Below, one piece after another: positions 35,441 through 45,429 of a stretch of 64,000 nt of DNA. The notes beneath the pieces were generated by a model. It was not told where the DNA came from, did not search any database, and worked only from the letters and a program-made list of their open reading frames with translations. The position numbers and the translations under genes are program-made. Positions within the stretch are counted from its first letter, which is position 1. The number at the start of each line of letters is the position of its first letter. Source of the stretch: Reichenbachiella faecimaris (GTDB taxonomy: Bacteria; Bacteroidota; Bacteroidia; Cytophagales; Cyclobacteriaceae). The DNA lies in NCBI RefSeq assembly GCF_900176375.1, contig NZ_FWYF01000002.1, forward strand, positions 594,161 to 658,160, in the 5' to 3' direction.

Positions 35441-38400
35441 ATGCCCAGCCCTACAGGAACATCCTGTGTCACTGGCACCATGCCAATCGAAAACTGGGGC
35501 ATAGCCTGCTTGTTCCCAATAGAACTTACCTCTGGGTTGGTTGTAGTTGCCCACTTCGTTCATAGTGTTCGAATCATACAACCGTCCATTGATCATGGTG
35601 TAAACCACAGAATTTGAATGCTGAATGTTTTCTAATGGATTCTTTTCCAATACAATCAAGTCCGCCAATTTGCCTACTTCAATTGATCCAATCTCGTCAT
35701 CCATGCCGATATAGTTGGCGCCATTCATAGTAGCAGCTCGCAAAGCCTCCAAGTTAGTCATTCCGCCTTGAGCCAACTCCCAAAGTTCCCAATGTGCACC
35801 CAAGCCTTGTAGCTGTCCATGAGCACCCAAATTCACCTTCACACCCACATCCGTCAGTTTCTTGCAACTTTGCGAAGTGAGAATATGCCCATTTTCATAT
35901 TCCTTCATTGGGATCATGGTTCTGTGTCTTGATCTGGAGTCAATGATACTTCTTGGGGTAAATGTCAAAAGTTTCTCATCCTCCCAGACATTAGTGGTTT
36001 GATACCAGTAATACTCCCCACTCATGGCCCCATAGTTTACTAACAATGTAGGTGTATAGCCTGTCTTACTGGCCTTCCACAATTGGATCACATCGTTATG
36101 CAATTCACCAACAGGTAAGTTATGCTCTACGCCTGTGTGCCCATCTAAAATCATCGTGAGGTTATGAAAGAAATTGGAACCGCCTTCTGGAACCACTTCC
36201 ACTTGTTGTTCATGAGCAGCTTGAATTACTTGTTGGCGTTGGTCTCTTCTAGGCTGATTGTAACTCTTTACTGAAAAGGCACCAAAAGCCTTGGTTCTTG
36301 TGATGGCTGAACGTGCATCGTCTAAATTATTTACTAAGGCTTTGAAGTCTCCATCTGCGCCATAAAGAATCACTCCAGTAGAGAAGATCCTTGGTCCAAC
36401 CATAGCACCTGATTTCACCATTTCTGATTGCGAGAAAACCATCTCTGTATTCGAAGATGGATCATGAGTAGTAGTCACGCCATACGCTAAGTTTGTATGA
36501 TATTGCCAATGCTGCTGTGGGCTCAATCCATATCTAAAAGCACCCAAATGCGCATGCACATCTATCAATCCAGGCATGATCGTTTTGCCCGTCACGTCTA
36601 TCAATTTGGCGCCAGCTGGAACATCTACATTTTCTCCTACAGCCACAATTTTGTTTGCTTCAACTACTACCGTTCCTCTCTCAATCACCTGATCTCCATT
36701 CAGGGTGATGATTCTCGCATTGGTGAAAGCCACTTGGCCTGTAGGCTTATCAGTCGTCAATTGAAGACCAATTTTGATGCCTACAGAATCCATGGGTGAT
36801 ATGCTATCTGGTGCACCTTCTACAAATAGGAATCGATCATTGATCGCGTTGCTAAAATATTCATCTCCTAAAGTCCAGTTGAGTCGCTTAGAATCAGTAG
36901 ACCACTGTAAGTTGATGCCTGCATCTTTAGCTACCTGAGCTACAGGTACATTCGTAGATTTTCCGTCGAGCGTGATCGTTTTCCCAGCCAAGGGCATAGC
37001 TGCGATATAAACTTTGTAGAGATTAGAAAATGCTACCCATTTTTCATCTGGGCTTGGAATGATACGCTGGGCATACTTTGATTTGACAATCTCTCTTTCG
37101 TCCGTTCCATCCAGTTTGACAGACTTTAATGTTTTTTCCAACTCCCCAAAAAGATAACCTCCTGTTTGGTAGTAAACACGATCTCCTGCTTGATTGAATT
37201 TGGGGTAAGACCCTTCATCTATAATTTTAGTGGCGATCGTTGAAGTTTTTTTAGAATTACTCACTTTCAGTAAATACAAGCCAGGCTCTTTGGTATGAAC
37301 ATACCCTTGATGGCCATTACCATTTTCTTTTCTATAGACCATTGTATTTACATCCTTAGGATGAAAGCTCGGCTCACGGTAAATCGCTTTTTCTGATGTG
37401 AGTTTTGCTGGCTTGTTCTTAGGTGAGCTCATGTCTAATCTATGGATCGCACCCATGTTGTCATCATTCCAAGTGACATAAGTCAAATACTTGCCGTCTC
37501 TGGAATACACAGGTTCGAACTCCAAATCTGTTCCATTGGTCAATCTGCTTGGTGTGCCATTTGGCAATGCCTTTTTCCACAAATATCCAGCTGCGTTAAA
37601 AACTAATGTTTTTCCATCTGGCGAAGTCACTGCTTGCCGAATGGCCTTGGCAGTAAATTGATCTGGTGCTGCCTCATTTTTAAATTTCAGTGCATCCACT
37701 ATTTTGTGTGTAGCTGTGGCCTCGAAAGGTATGGTAGTGACTTTCATACTAGACACATTGATCCTTCTGATCTTTCCTTTCGACCAAAAGATAATATCTT
37801 GATCATCTGGTGTCCAGTTGAAACCCGTGAAGGGGCCAAAAATTGCCCATGCCTCTTGCTGATCCTTCGTCAAGTCATCGTAAATAGGCCACTCTGCTCC
37901 AGTTTTCAGATCATGCAAATACAACACTGTTTTTTCTCGAACGCGACGTACAAAAGCCAATTGGTCTCCCTTGTGTGAAGTTACTGGACGAATAGCTCCC
38001 CCTGCTCCACCAGTTACTCTTTCTGTTTTCCCTTTTTCTAGATCATACCTTTTGATAGCGTAAATCTGACTGTTGGGGTCTTTGTTGTACTTAAAGTATC
38101 CACCCGGATACATGTCCTCACTATAATAGATGTATTTACCATCTGCGGAGGCCCATGGTTCACCAATGTCCTGTTGTTCGTTTTTCTTTTCTACCAGTTG
38201 GATTCCCTCACCACCTGATTTATGATACATCCAGATTTCGCCAGCACCAGCTGATCTCTCGGATGTAAAATGTTTTCTGGCGTATAGGTAATTGCCATCA
38301 GCGGACCATACCGCATTGTTCAACAATCTAAAGTCCTCTTTGGTGACTTGTTTGGCCTCAGAGCCATCTGTATTCATCACCCAGATATTGTCACCTCCAC

Positions 38401-38719
38401 CAGCATCACTGGTAAAACTGATCTGCTTGCCATCTGGACTGAACCTTGGTTGCACCTCAAAGGCATGCCCCTCACGTATTGCAGTGGCTTTTCCTCCAGT
38501 GATCGGCAGGGTATAAATATCCCCCAAGAGGTCGAAAACCAGGAGCGATCCATCCGGGCTGACGTCCACACTCATCCAAGTGCCTTCGTCCGTAGTAATG
38601 GTAGTTTCTTGATAAGGCAAAGTTGGCTCAGATACCTTCCATTCCTCCTTATCTTTTTCTTGAGCTTTGATGGTAAATACAACACCAAAAGCCAATAGCG
38701 CAGTTATTAGTTTATTCAT
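35438..38719 (-). CDS. TolB-like propeller / amidohydrolase fusion protein
   Basis: The 1093-residue exported protein starts with a signal peptide (MNKLITALLAFGVVFTIKAQ). Residues ~40-650 are WD40-like/TolB PD40 propeller repeats (SPDGSLLVF, FSPDGKQISFTSD, SPDGKTLVF, SPDEKWVAFS). Residues ~660-1075 are an imidazolonepropionase-like amidohydrolase with PGLIDVHAHLG carrying the HxH metal ligands and a late DEIGSIEVGKLADLIVL. The tail ends in a Cys-rich CSCRAGH. This architecture is widespread in Bacteroidota and probably acts on a periplasmic peptide or cyclic amide; substrate unknown. Confidence 0.88.
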   Translation of the reverse strand: MNKLITALLAFGVVFTIKAQEKDKEEWKVSEPTLPYQETTITTDEGTWMSVDVSPDGSLLVFDLLGDIYTLPITGGKATAIREGHAFEVQPRFSPDGKQISFTSDAGGGDNIWVMNTDGSEAKQVTKEDFRLLNNAVWSADGNYLYARKHFTSERSAGAGEIWMYHKSGGEGIQLVEKKNEQQDIGEPWASADGKYIYYSEDMYPGGYFKYNKDPNSQIYAIKRYDLEKGKTERVTGGAGGAIRPVTSHKGDQLAFVRRVREKTVLYLHDLKTGAEWPIYDDLTKDQQEAWAIFGPFTGFNWTPDDQDIIFWSKGKIRRINVSSMKVTTIPFEATATHKIVDALKFKNEAAPDQFTAKAIRQAVTSPDGKTLVFNAAGYLWKKALPNGTPSRLTNGTDLEFEPVYSRDGKYLTYVTWNDDNMGAIHRLDMSSPKNKPAKLTSEKAIYREPSFHPKDVNTMVYRKENGNGHQGYVHTKEPGLYLLKVSNSKKTSTIATKIIDEGSYPKFNQAGDRVYYQTGGYLFGELEKTLKSVKLDGTDEREIVKSKYAQRIIPSPDEKWVAFSNLYKVYIAAMPLAGKTITLDGKSTNVPVAQVAKDAGINLQWSTDSKRLNWTLGDEYFSNAINDRFLFVEGAPDSISPMDSVGIKIGLQLTTDKPTGQVAFTNARIITLNGDQVIERGTVVVEANKIVAVGENVDVPAGAKLIDVTGKTIMPGLIDVHAHLGAFRYGLSPQQHWQYHTNLAYGVTTTHDPSSNTEMVFSQSEMVKSGAMVGPRIFSTGVILYGADGDFKALVNNLDDARSAITRTKAFGAFSVKSYNQPRRDQRQQVIQAAHEQQVEVVPEGGSNFFHNLTMILDGHTGVEHNLPVGELHNDVIQLWKASKTGYTPTLLVNYGAMSGEYYWYQTTNVWEDEKLLTFTPRSIIDSRSRHRTMIPMKEYENGHILTSQSCKKLTDVGVKVNLGAHGQLQGLGAHWELWELAQGGMTNLEALRAATMNGANYIGMDDEIGSIEVGKLADLIVLEKNPLENIQHSNSVVYTMINGRLYDSNTMNEVGNYNQPRGKFYWEQAGYAPVFDWHGASDTGCSCRAGH

Positions 38720-38806
38720 GGTTAATTAATTATTGTCTAATCGTAAGTCGAAGATAGTTTATTCGAGTCATCTTCATTCGAAAGAAAAAAGCTGGTCGGA
38801 AAGAAG

Positions 38807-38854
38807 GAAGTCGGAAGACCGAAGTGATTCATACTTCTTCGATCTTCCGACTTC
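38807..38854. repeat. Inverted repeat GAAGTCGGAAGA...TCTTCCGACTTC
   Basis: Arms of about 20 nt (perfect for the outer 12) lie in the 223-bp gap after the M61 gene and before the amidohydrolase gene, both on the minus strand. An extra partial copy, GGTCGGAAAG, lies just upstream at 38794. It may be a terminator or a dispersed repeat. Confidence 0.5.
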
Positions 38855-38942
38855 TATCCCCTAAATAAATTGTGCATTCCATAAACCTACAGCTGATTCA
38901 ATCTAGGTGCTTTCCAGGCTGCACAACTCATTTCCTTTTCAA

Positions 38943-40490
38943 TTATAAATTCGTCGTCCAGGCCTTCCGCATGGCCAATTGTTTTTCACTCGCCGTGGTA
39001 TCCACTTCAAAAACAAACTTTTCTACTTTGGCTTCGTCTCCTTCTCCTTCCGTCTTTTCAGGGTAATACCTGATGCCTACTTTGGCATAATATTCCTCAA
39101 GAGGAAGTGGCTCAGCTGCTTTCACATATTTAGCGAAAAAGTCTGCTACTTCTGGGTAGGTCATTTCCACGAAAATATCGAAAAAGTGATCTTCAGGGAA
39201 AGCCTTTTCAGGGCCATATTTTTTTGAAAGCTCGTTCACCACTTCTCGCATGCCTCGCTTGCCGTCAGATTTTTCTAGCAATAAGATGTCGAGCAAATTG
39301 ATAATCACGGCTCCTTTGTAATAAACATTACTGTACTGCTTTTGACCAGATTCTGTAAACGACGTTTCGGCAATTTTTGTCAAGCTGTAGTTTGAGTCAA
39401 AGTAGTAATCATCTACTCTCAACTTGTATCTCAACTGACCCAAAAGCTCTTCCAACGTAATAAGGCCTCCACGAACTTGCATCATATCAGACGCCCATTC
39501 TGTAGTGGACTCGTAGAGCCATAAATGATTAGACGGGGTAGGAGTTACAAAATTAAACTGCTGTATGATTTCACTGTGAATGTTTAGAGGAGTGATGATG
39601 TGAAAAAATTCATGAGCGGCCGTGCTGGTGATTTTTGCACCACCATCTACTGCATAGTCGTCTTCTATATACACATATTCTGAACTATAAGAATGCTCCC
39701 AAGCGCCTGCATTAAAATCTTCAAACTGAAAAAGGAACGTGTAGCGATCGACAGGAAAATTTACTACGAATTTATTGGCTGCTTCTAGCATGGCACTCAT
39801 ACTTTCGAGCAGGTCGGCCGATTTGATTTTGTCTGTTTTGCTGTACGTATAAAGTTCCACTTTCGTGCCATTGAAATCTGCACTGGCCTCGGACAATCTT
39901 CCAAGTAGAATAGGAGAGTCCACTGCATGGTCAAAGTTTTTAGCGTAGTAAGCACCCTGGTCATTTTTTGAAAGTGCCGTACCTATTTTCCATTTTTCTG
40001 GATACGCCAAAGCAATAGTCAAGGGTTCGGCTTGCATACCCCGTGGATAACCAATCACGCAATGGGCATTGAACAAGACATGATCGTCTTCCATAGAAGT
40101 ACCACACATCTTATACATCTCCATTTCTTCTACTGGGGTGTCCCAGGTTTCTGCCACCCGGTATTCGATTTTTGCAATCTTTTTAGGATTTGTTAATACC
40201 CACTGATTTTCACCTTTCTTTTTGGTAGCTATTTCATTTCCCTTCTTGTCAAAAGCTCGGAAACTTTTGACAAATCGGCCAATGTTCATTGTTTGATAAG
40301 TGCCAGGTGCCGTGGCAGCAAATTGATAGATATTATTGCCTTCAGACAAACCCTGCACCTCCAGCGTGACTTTGAATTCGTCATTGCTCCTGTCGTTTAG
40401 GTCAATGCTATAATTGAGACTTGTTTTCTGACCACAGGAGAGCAGTACTACGCCTACGATCAACCATGTTGTTGTTAATAATTTTTTCAT
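38943..40490 (-). CDS. M61 family metallopeptidase (glycyl aminopeptidase-like) lipoprotein
   Basis: The 515-residue protein has a lipoprotein signal (LIVGVVLLSC, Cys19). An M61 N-terminal domain (~25-200) precedes the catalytic domain with HEFFH (H293, E294, H297) and the third ligand in LWLYESTTEW (E327). Family members trim N-terminal Gly/Ala from peptides. The C-terminal PDZ domain common in the family appears to be missing, since the protein ends about 30 residues after an LPLEEYYAKVGIRYYP segment. It is divergent from the SDR-like gene across 93 bp. Confidence 0.87.
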   Translation of the reverse strand: MKKLLTTTWLIVGVVLLSCGQKTSLNYSIDLNDRSNDEFKVTLEVQGLSEGNNIYQFAATAPGTYQTMNIGRFVKSFRAFDKKGNEIATKKKGENQWVLTNPKKIAKIEYRVAETWDTPVEEMEMYKMCGTSMEDDHVLFNAHCVIGYPRGMQAEPLTIALAYPEKWKIGTALSKNDQGAYYAKNFDHAVDSPILLGRLSEASADFNGTKVELYTYSKTDKIKSADLLESMSAMLEAANKFVVNFPVDRYTFLFQFEDFNAGAWEHSYSSEYVYIEDDYAVDGGAKITSTAAHEFFHIITPLNIHSEIIQQFNFVTPTPSNHLWLYESTTEWASDMMQVRGGLITLEELLGQLRYKLRVDDYYFDSNYSLTKIAETSFTESGQKQYSNVYYKGAVIINLLDILLLEKSDGKRGMREVVNELSKKYGPEKAFPEDHFFDIFVEMTYPEVADFFAKYVKAAEPLPLEEYYAKVGIRYYPEKTEGEGDEAKVEKFVFEVDTTASEKQLAMRKAWTTNL

Positions 40491-40583
40491 TTTAGAGTTT
40501 TTTTGACTTTAGCTGGTAAGATAAGCTGGGAATATCACATGCGGAAAATGTTTGTGATAAGCGGAATGGGCTAAATTCGCAAA

Positions 40584-41363
40584 ATGCAAACCATAAGTGT
40601 TTTAGGGTGTGGGTGGCTCGGGCTACCACTTGGTAAACATTTAGCTATAGCTGGCTATAAAATAAAAGGATCTACTACCCGAGTAGACAAACTTCCACAA
40701 TTGGAGTCAGCCGGAATCAAACCTTATCATTTTACTCTGAATCCTGAATTGGAGGGACGCGCATCCAATTTTTTCGAATCAAATGTTTTGTTGATCAACC
40801 TACCCCCTCGCAATCGTGATGCCCTCCCTGACTTTCACGAAAAACAACTTAAAGCAATTCTATCCCATATAGAATCCAAACATGTCATCTTTATCAGTTC
40901 GACGGCCGTTTATCCTTCGAACAGTCGTGAGGTAAAAGAAGCTGATGCCAGTGCAGACTGTTTTACTCGTGGTGGTATCCCACTACTTAAAATGGAACAG
41001 CTATTTGTAAATAATCCAGCATTCCAATCCACGGTCATTCGTTTTGGTGGGTTGTATGGGCCAGATCGTCATCCAGGCAGATTTTTGGCAGGAAAGAAAA
41101 ATTTGGCTGGTGCCAATAATCCAATCAATATGATTCATTTGGAAGACTGCATGGGGGTTATTCAAACTATCATTGAAAAGAACATTTGGGGAGAGGTATT
41201 CAATGCTTCTGCACCCTCAAAAGAAACACGGCAGTCTTTTTATGAAAAAGCAGCAATAGAGCTGGGGCTAGAAACACCTTCATTTTCCAATGAAGGCTCA
41301 CCTTTCAAAAAGGTAACTTCAGAGAAGCTGATAAAATTGACTGGGTATCAATTTAAGCATTAA
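40584..41363 (+). CDS. NAD(P)-binding SDR/epimerase-like protein (YeeZ type)
   Basis: The 259-residue protein begins with a Rossmann motif (VLGCGWLGLPLGKHLA), an atypical extended-SDR glycine pattern as in E. coli YeeZ. Strand-end SSTAVYP stands where extended SDRs have the Ser/Thr and Tyr region, but the canonical YxxxK is not clear (a PLLKMEQLF segment is in its place). RFGGLYGPDRHP matches the epimerase-type substrate loop. It should be a cytoplasmic nucleotide-sugar or small-molecule oxidoreductase; activity unproven. Confidence 0.75.
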   Translation: MQTISVLGCGWLGLPLGKHLAIAGYKIKGSTTRVDKLPQLESAGIKPYHFTLNPELEGRASNFFESNVLLINLPPRNRDALPDFHEKQLKAILSHIESKHVIFISSTAVYPSNSREVKEADASADCFTRGGIPLLKMEQLFVNNPAFQSTVIRFGGLYGPDRHPGRFLAGKKNLAGANNPINMIHLEDCMGVIQTIIEKNIWGEVFNASAPSKETRQSFYEKAAIELGLETPSFSNEGSPFKKVTSEKLIKLTGYQFKH

Positions 41364-41400
41364 ACAAGCATATTCTTAAATGCAATAACAACTTTGATCA

Positions 41401-41886
41401 TTACTCTTCCTTCTTAAAAATCAAACTGGCTGAATTGATACAATAGCGCAAACCTGTAGGTTTCGGTCCATCTTCGAATACGTGACCTAGGTGACCTTCG
41501 CACTTGGCACAGATGACTTCTGTGCGTACCATGCCATATTTGTAATCAGCTAAATCCAAAAGACTTGTGTCAGTGGCATAAGTATAAAAACTTGGCCAGC
41601 CGCTCCCAGATTCAAACTTAGTCTTGGCATCGAAAAGCGGGTTTTTGCAAGCGGCGCAATAAAACATACCATTGCCCTTTACTTTATTGAGTTCTCCTGT
41701 CCAAGGTCTTTCTGTGCCCTTTTCTCTAAGGACGTTGTATTGCATTGGTGTCAGAATTTCTCTCCATTCGGCCTCTGACTTAACAACTTTTTCTTTAATT
41801 GACGAAGTGCTCGTCTTCTTTTCCTGACCTTGTGATGTGCACGCTGTAATAAGCATCACTGCTAATGCCGTAATAAATACTTTCAT
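41401..41886 (-). CDS. msrB: Lipoprotein methionine-R-sulfoxide reductase MsrB
   Basis: The chosen start (41886, [16 protein letters not shown]) gives a lipoprotein signal with Cys16; an ATG two codons upstream or a TTG at 41919 are weaker options. The MsrB domain has both zinc CxxC motifs (CAAC and CAKC), the substrate GSGWPSF motif, HLGHVF, and the catalytic cysteine in RYCINSASL. It reduces methionine-R-sulfoxide in oxidised envelope proteins. It is divergent from the next lipoprotein gene. Length after the signal is normal. Confidence 0.93.
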   Translation of the reverse strand: MKVFITALAVMLITACTSQGQEKKTSTSSIKEKVVKSEAEWREILTPMQYNVLREKGTERPWTGELNKVKGNGMFYCAACKNPLFDAKTKFESGSGWPSFYTYATDTSLLDLADYKYGMVRTEVICAKCEGHLGHVFEDGPKPTGLRYCINSASLIFKKEE

Positions 41887-41945
41887 GATCATTCTTTTTT
41901 CCTTTGGAGTGTACAACATAAATTTAGCCGAATAAATTCATATCT

Positions 41946-42617
41946 ATGATGAAACCAATCTATGTCATCCTATTCCTGCTATGCACCTGTCAGCCAAAAG
42001 ACAAACAAGCAGTAACTACCACAGCAGAGCCCACACCTTCAGACACACTGGTACTACGATTTGATGTAAATCAAGAACTGGCAGGGTCTGCCTATCGAGA
42101 AAAGGCTACGGGTTATCTACTCGTTGTGGATGGCGACAGCACACTGTTTTTTCCTGCCTTTACCAAAGCAAAAAACGAAGGCCGCGTCAACTTGATACTC
42201 GGACTGCATCCGTCACTGACCTTTGGAGAGCAAATGCAACTGCTCCAAGCAATTCTTCCCTATGCCGCTAAGGATTACAGCTTTGATTCATTATCGAGTA
42301 TTTATATAGGTCGACTAGTCCAAACAGGTGATTTGGCCATTCAGATTACCAATGAATATCTAGAAGCCTTTGGTGGTTATGGTTCAACAGCCACAACTGA
42401 ATATGACACCATAGCCAGCTTTCTGGCCACATCTAAGTTGGGGCGTGACTTCAACAAACTTTTCGCACCTTACCACATGACAGTTGCAGGAACTTCAGTA
42501 GAAAAAGTGTTCTACACTGAGTTACACAAATCCATCAAGATAGACTCTGTTTTGCATAATCAGTTTCCAGAGAAAGTGCTGGATGCAATGACTTGGGTGA
42601 AATTGGAGAGGCATTAA
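41946..42617 (+). CDS. Hypothetical lipoprotein
   Basis: The 223-residue product has a short lipoprotein signal (IYVILFLLCTC) followed by a low-complexity Thr/Pro/Ser linker (AVTTTAEPTPSDT). The remainder is an alpha/beta domain of unrecognised family. It is 9 bp upstream of the DoxX-like gene, suggesting co-transcription. Nothing in the sequence indicates an enzyme active site. It is probably attached to the membrane and faces the periplasm. Confidence 0.6.
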   Translation: MMKPIYVILFLLCTCQPKDKQAVTTTAEPTPSDTLVLRFDVNQELAGSAYREKATGYLLVVDGDSTLFFPAFTKAKNEGRVNLILGLHPSLTFGEQMQLLQAILPYAAKDYSFDSLSSIYIGRLVQTGDLAIQITNEYLEAFGGYGSTATTEYDTIASFLATSKLGRDFNKLFAPYHMTVAGTSVEKVFYTELHKSIKIDSVLHNQFPEKVLDAMTWVKLERH

Positions 42618-42626
42618 TTTAGATAC

Positions 42627-42983
42627 ATGGACTCAAGTCAGAGCATATCACCACTATTAATGGCAGCCTTCTACATTTTCGCAGGTGTCAGTCATTTTGC
42701 CAGCCCCAAATTCTTCTTGAAAATCATGCCCCAATGGGTACCAAAACCAAAAATGGTAAATTTTTTAGTTGGACTGATTGAGGTCGCACTAGGCGTGGCC
42801 ATGCTCTTTGTACAAACAAGAACAATGGCGGCATGGGGAATCATTGCGCTTTTAATAGCCGTCTTCCCCGCCAATATTTATCACTATCAGTTGGCCAGAC
42901 AAAAAGGGAAGCAGGTAGTGGCTACTCTGTTTCGTTTGCCTATTCAAGCACTTTTAATTTATTGGGCGTACAGTTTTGTCTGA
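42627..42983 (+). CDS. DoxX-like four-helix membrane protein
   Basis: The 118-residue protein has four hydrophobic helices and the DoxX-type motif YIFAGVSHFASPKFFLKIMP. Relatives are small membrane proteins linked to redox and thiol homeostasis or of unknown function. The gene is 9 bp after the lipoprotein gene. A reading frame overlapping its 3' end belongs to the next gene only from 43058 onward. Confidence 0.8.
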   Translation: MDSSQSISPLLMAAFYIFAGVSHFASPKFFLKIMPQWVPKPKMVNFLVGLIEVALGVAMLFVQTRTMAAWGIIALLIAVFPANIYHYQLARQKGKQVVATLFRLPIQALLIYWAYSFV

Positions 42984-43057
42984 ATATCCTGAACAAATTC
43001 GTAAGAAATGTGTTTGGTTTTAGCTACCTTTTCGTCGAACTGGATAGACCATTAGCC

Positions 43058-44038
43058 ATGAAATTTACCGCCTTCATTTTACTTCTTTTGCCCACACTTG
43101 TTTTTGGGCAGAGTTATACCACCACAGGATTCAAACCTGGCTATGTTGTGCTGAATTCTGGAGAAAGAAAAGATGGTGAGGTCAATTACAGAGTTTCCAC
43201 TCCTGATAGGGAAATTTTAATGATCCGATACAAAAATGGCAAAGATAAGGCCAACTATTATCCAGACGAGCTACAAGACCATGGGCAAACGGTGCTGATT
43301 GCCGACGAAAAAAACAATTATAGTGATGTCTCCAGAAACTTCAACCCTGGCTATGTCATACTTTCTGATGGCTCCAAAATAGAAGGTAAAGTGGCTGGCA
43401 GAACCAAAGAGCCTCACGAAAGCCAATATAAAAATTATGGCCCTGTGGCCGTAAAGTATGCCAATGACAAAGATGAGGTGACCAAATACTGGGCTAATAA
43501 AAAGGAGGTACTATACTACGTACAGTCCATCAACGGTAAAGAAACCCATTATATCAATCTATATGATTACTTTGTGGAAGTGGGGAATCCAACGGGTCGA
43601 TTTAGCTATTTTGTAAATCCCCGACCTACTCATATCAATGAAAGTGCGACCAATCTCTCCAAAAATTTGGCCGCGTTGGCTGAAGAACAAGCCACCAAAC
43701 TTGCGGCCTCCGCTGCGGCTAAAAAAAGTTTTGAAATAGACCAAAATAAAGGAACTGATGCGGCCGTGGGCAATGCCACAATTGCGGCCATGAATGCAGC
43801 CACGGCAGTACAGGACGCCATAGATGTGGAGGGAGCTGACGATATATTGTACAAAGAGTATTTCATTGTGGACAACAAAAACAAAACCCGAAGTGTGGTT
43901 TACAAAAAAAATATAGATCAGGTGCTCAATGCCTTGCTAGATGGGTGTGGTTTGGATGAAAAGATCGTAGAAAAGACAGGCAGTATCAAAGAACTTACCG
44001 AAGTCATGGGATTTTTGGAAGAAAATGCCTGCAACTAA
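43058..44038 (+). CDS. Exported hypothetical protein with Ala-rich helix
   Basis: ATG 43058 gives a signal peptide (MKFTAFILLLLPTLVFGQ); the open frame continues upstream into the DoxX-like gene but that part has no coding character. The 326-residue product has two similar ~60-residue beta segments (GYVVLNSGERKDGEVNYR and GYVILSDGSKIEGKVAGR), then an Ala/Asn-rich helical region (~195-260). Two C-terminal Cys residues lie around CGLDEK and ENACN. Bacteroidota GYVxLxxGxxxxGxV proteins like this are common and uncharacterised. Confidence 0.65.
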   Translation: MKFTAFILLLLPTLVFGQSYTTTGFKPGYVVLNSGERKDGEVNYRVSTPDREILMIRYKNGKDKANYYPDELQDHGQTVLIADEKNNYSDVSRNFNPGYVILSDGSKIEGKVAGRTKEPHESQYKNYGPVAVKYANDKDEVTKYWANKKEVLYYVQSINGKETHYINLYDYFVEVGNPTGRFSYFVNPRPTHINESATNLSKNLAALAEEQATKLAASAAAKKSFEIDQNKGTDAAVGNATIAAMNAATAVQDAIDVEGADDILYKEYFIVDNKNKTRSVVYKKNIDQVLNALLDGCGLDEKIVEKTGSIKELTEVMGFLEENACN

Positions 44039-44115
44039 TCATATCAAATTGAGTCTCGTACAATCTTGTTTTCAAACAGCCTTAGAGGCCTGATCCTATC
44101 CTTAATTCAATTTTT

Positions 44116-44532
44116 ATGACAACTCTTGATTTCTTTCTAAGTCTAGCCGTAGCAGCCGCAGCTGGTATGATCATTGGTTTCGAAAGGCAATGGCAAAACA
44201 AATCTGCCGGCCTCAGAACCAACACACTTGTGGCCATGGGAGCGGCATTATATGTTCTGTTATCCATTCAGCTCACTGAGGAGCAGGGAGACGTCACCCG
44301 AATCATTGGCCAGGTAGTCACGGGTGTGGGTTTTCTTGGGGCTGGTATTATTTTCAAAGAAGGCGCTAATGTATATGGACTGACCACAGCAGCCACTGTG
44401 TGGTGCAGTTCGGCCATCGGATGTTTTGCAGGTGCTGGTTTTTATTTGGAAACCCTGATTGCCACTTCCTGCATCATAGCTATTCATCTTATTTTAATGC
44501 CACTAAATAAACTACTGAATCGCCGAAAATAA
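44116..44532 (+). CDS. MgtC/SapB-family membrane protein
   Basis: The 138-residue protein has about four membrane helices. The family signature GFERQWQNKSAGLRTNTLVAMGAAL is near the N-terminus, followed by QVVTGVGFLGAGIIFKEG and GLTTAATVWCSSAIGCFAG. It lacks the C-terminal cytoplasmic domain of MgtC itself, so it is a short SapB-like form. Members are linked to survival at low Mg2+ and to modulation of the ATP synthase in some bacteria. The sigma-factor gene follows after 12 bp. Confidence 0.9.
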   Translation: MTTLDFFLSLAVAAAAGMIIGFERQWQNKSAGLRTNTLVAMGAALYVLLSIQLTEEQGDVTRIIGQVVTGVGFLGAGIIFKEGANVYGLTTAATVWCSSAIGCFAGAGFYLETLIATSCIIAIHLILMPLNKLLNRRK

Positions 44533-44544
44533 AACCCATTGAAA

Positions 44545-45357
44545 ATGAATAAAGCCACGATTACTCCTTACGAGTCAGAGTTTCTTGAGTTCAAAGACGA
44601 ACTCCTGTCCTTTGTTTTCCGATTGGTTTCTAATCGTGCGTTAGCTGAAGACCTGGTACACGATACCTATTTAAGGATGGCCGAAAAGATTGATACCTTT
44701 CGTCAGGAGTCTTCCTTTAAAACATGGGTGTTCACCATTGCTCATAATCTGGCCAAGAACCAATTTGCGAAACAGAAACGATGGAGAGAGGACGCCCAAC
44801 AGATCAACGCAAAATTGCATATCAACTCCGAAGAGATGTTTGATCAAATGCGGGGGGTTTATGAAAGTAAACCAGACAAGAGCTTTGAGCTAAAGGAACA
44901 CATCACCTACTGCTTCAACTGCATGGCCAAGACACTGGTCGTGGATCAGCAAGTTTGCCTCTGGCTTAAAAATGTCTATGATTTTAAAGTTTCAGAAATC
45001 ATGACTATCACGGGCCTGTCTGAAGGAAAAGTGAAACATGCCATAGCAGATGCTAGAAAACACTTGACAAGGATATTTGATGAGAAGTGTGCCTTTGTCA
45101 GTCAAAAAGGCACTTGCCACCAATGTTCTTCACTGAAGGGAATTTTAAACCCAGAGCAAGATGAGCAGTCCAAAGCCAACCAAATAAAAATGGTTCGAGA
45201 GGGCTCAAACCCAGACAAAGAAAAACTTTTGGATCTACGTATGGAACTGGTTAAAAATATGAATCCATTAGAAGGATCAAGTAGCCATTTACATACTTAT
45301 TTTCTTGAAAACAGTCCCAAATGGGTGGAAATGGCCCTTTCTAAAGAAAGAACATAA
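44545..45357 (+). CDS. ECF-like RNA polymerase sigma factor with Cys motif
   Basis: ATG 44545 is chosen over an in-frame TTG at 44539. Of 270 residues, ~15-85 form sigma region 2 (AEDLVHDTYLRMAEKIDTF, SFKTWVFTIAHNLAKNQ). Residues ~130-175 form region 4 (VSEIMTITGLSEGKVKHAI). The last ~95 residues follow a cysteine cluster (KCAF then GTCHQCSSL) that could bind zinc or sense redox state. No anti-sigma factor gene is adjacent, suggesting built-in control through this C-terminal part. MgtC is just upstream. Confidence 0.85.
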   Translation: MNKATITPYESEFLEFKDELLSFVFRLVSNRALAEDLVHDTYLRMAEKIDTFRQESSFKTWVFTIAHNLAKNQFAKQKRWREDAQQINAKLHINSEEMFDQMRGVYESKPDKSFELKEHITYCFNCMAKTLVVDQQVCLWLKNVYDFKVSEIMTITGLSEGKVKHAIADARKHLTRIFDEKCAFVSQKGTCHQCSSLKGILNPEQDEQSKANQIKMVREGSNPDKEKLLDLRMELVKNMNPLEGSSSHLHTYFLENSPKWVEMALSKERT

Positions 45358-45429
45358 ATTCTTTCAAAATATCGTCCGTTTGGTAGTACTCATTTGTCTA
45401 AAGGAAAACGTTATCTATTCAATTGAACT

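Noticed and set aside
42833-43057. In-frame N-terminal extension of the exported hypothetical protein
   Set aside because: It overlaps the DoxX-like gene in another frame and would bury the clear signal peptide that begins at ATG 43058.
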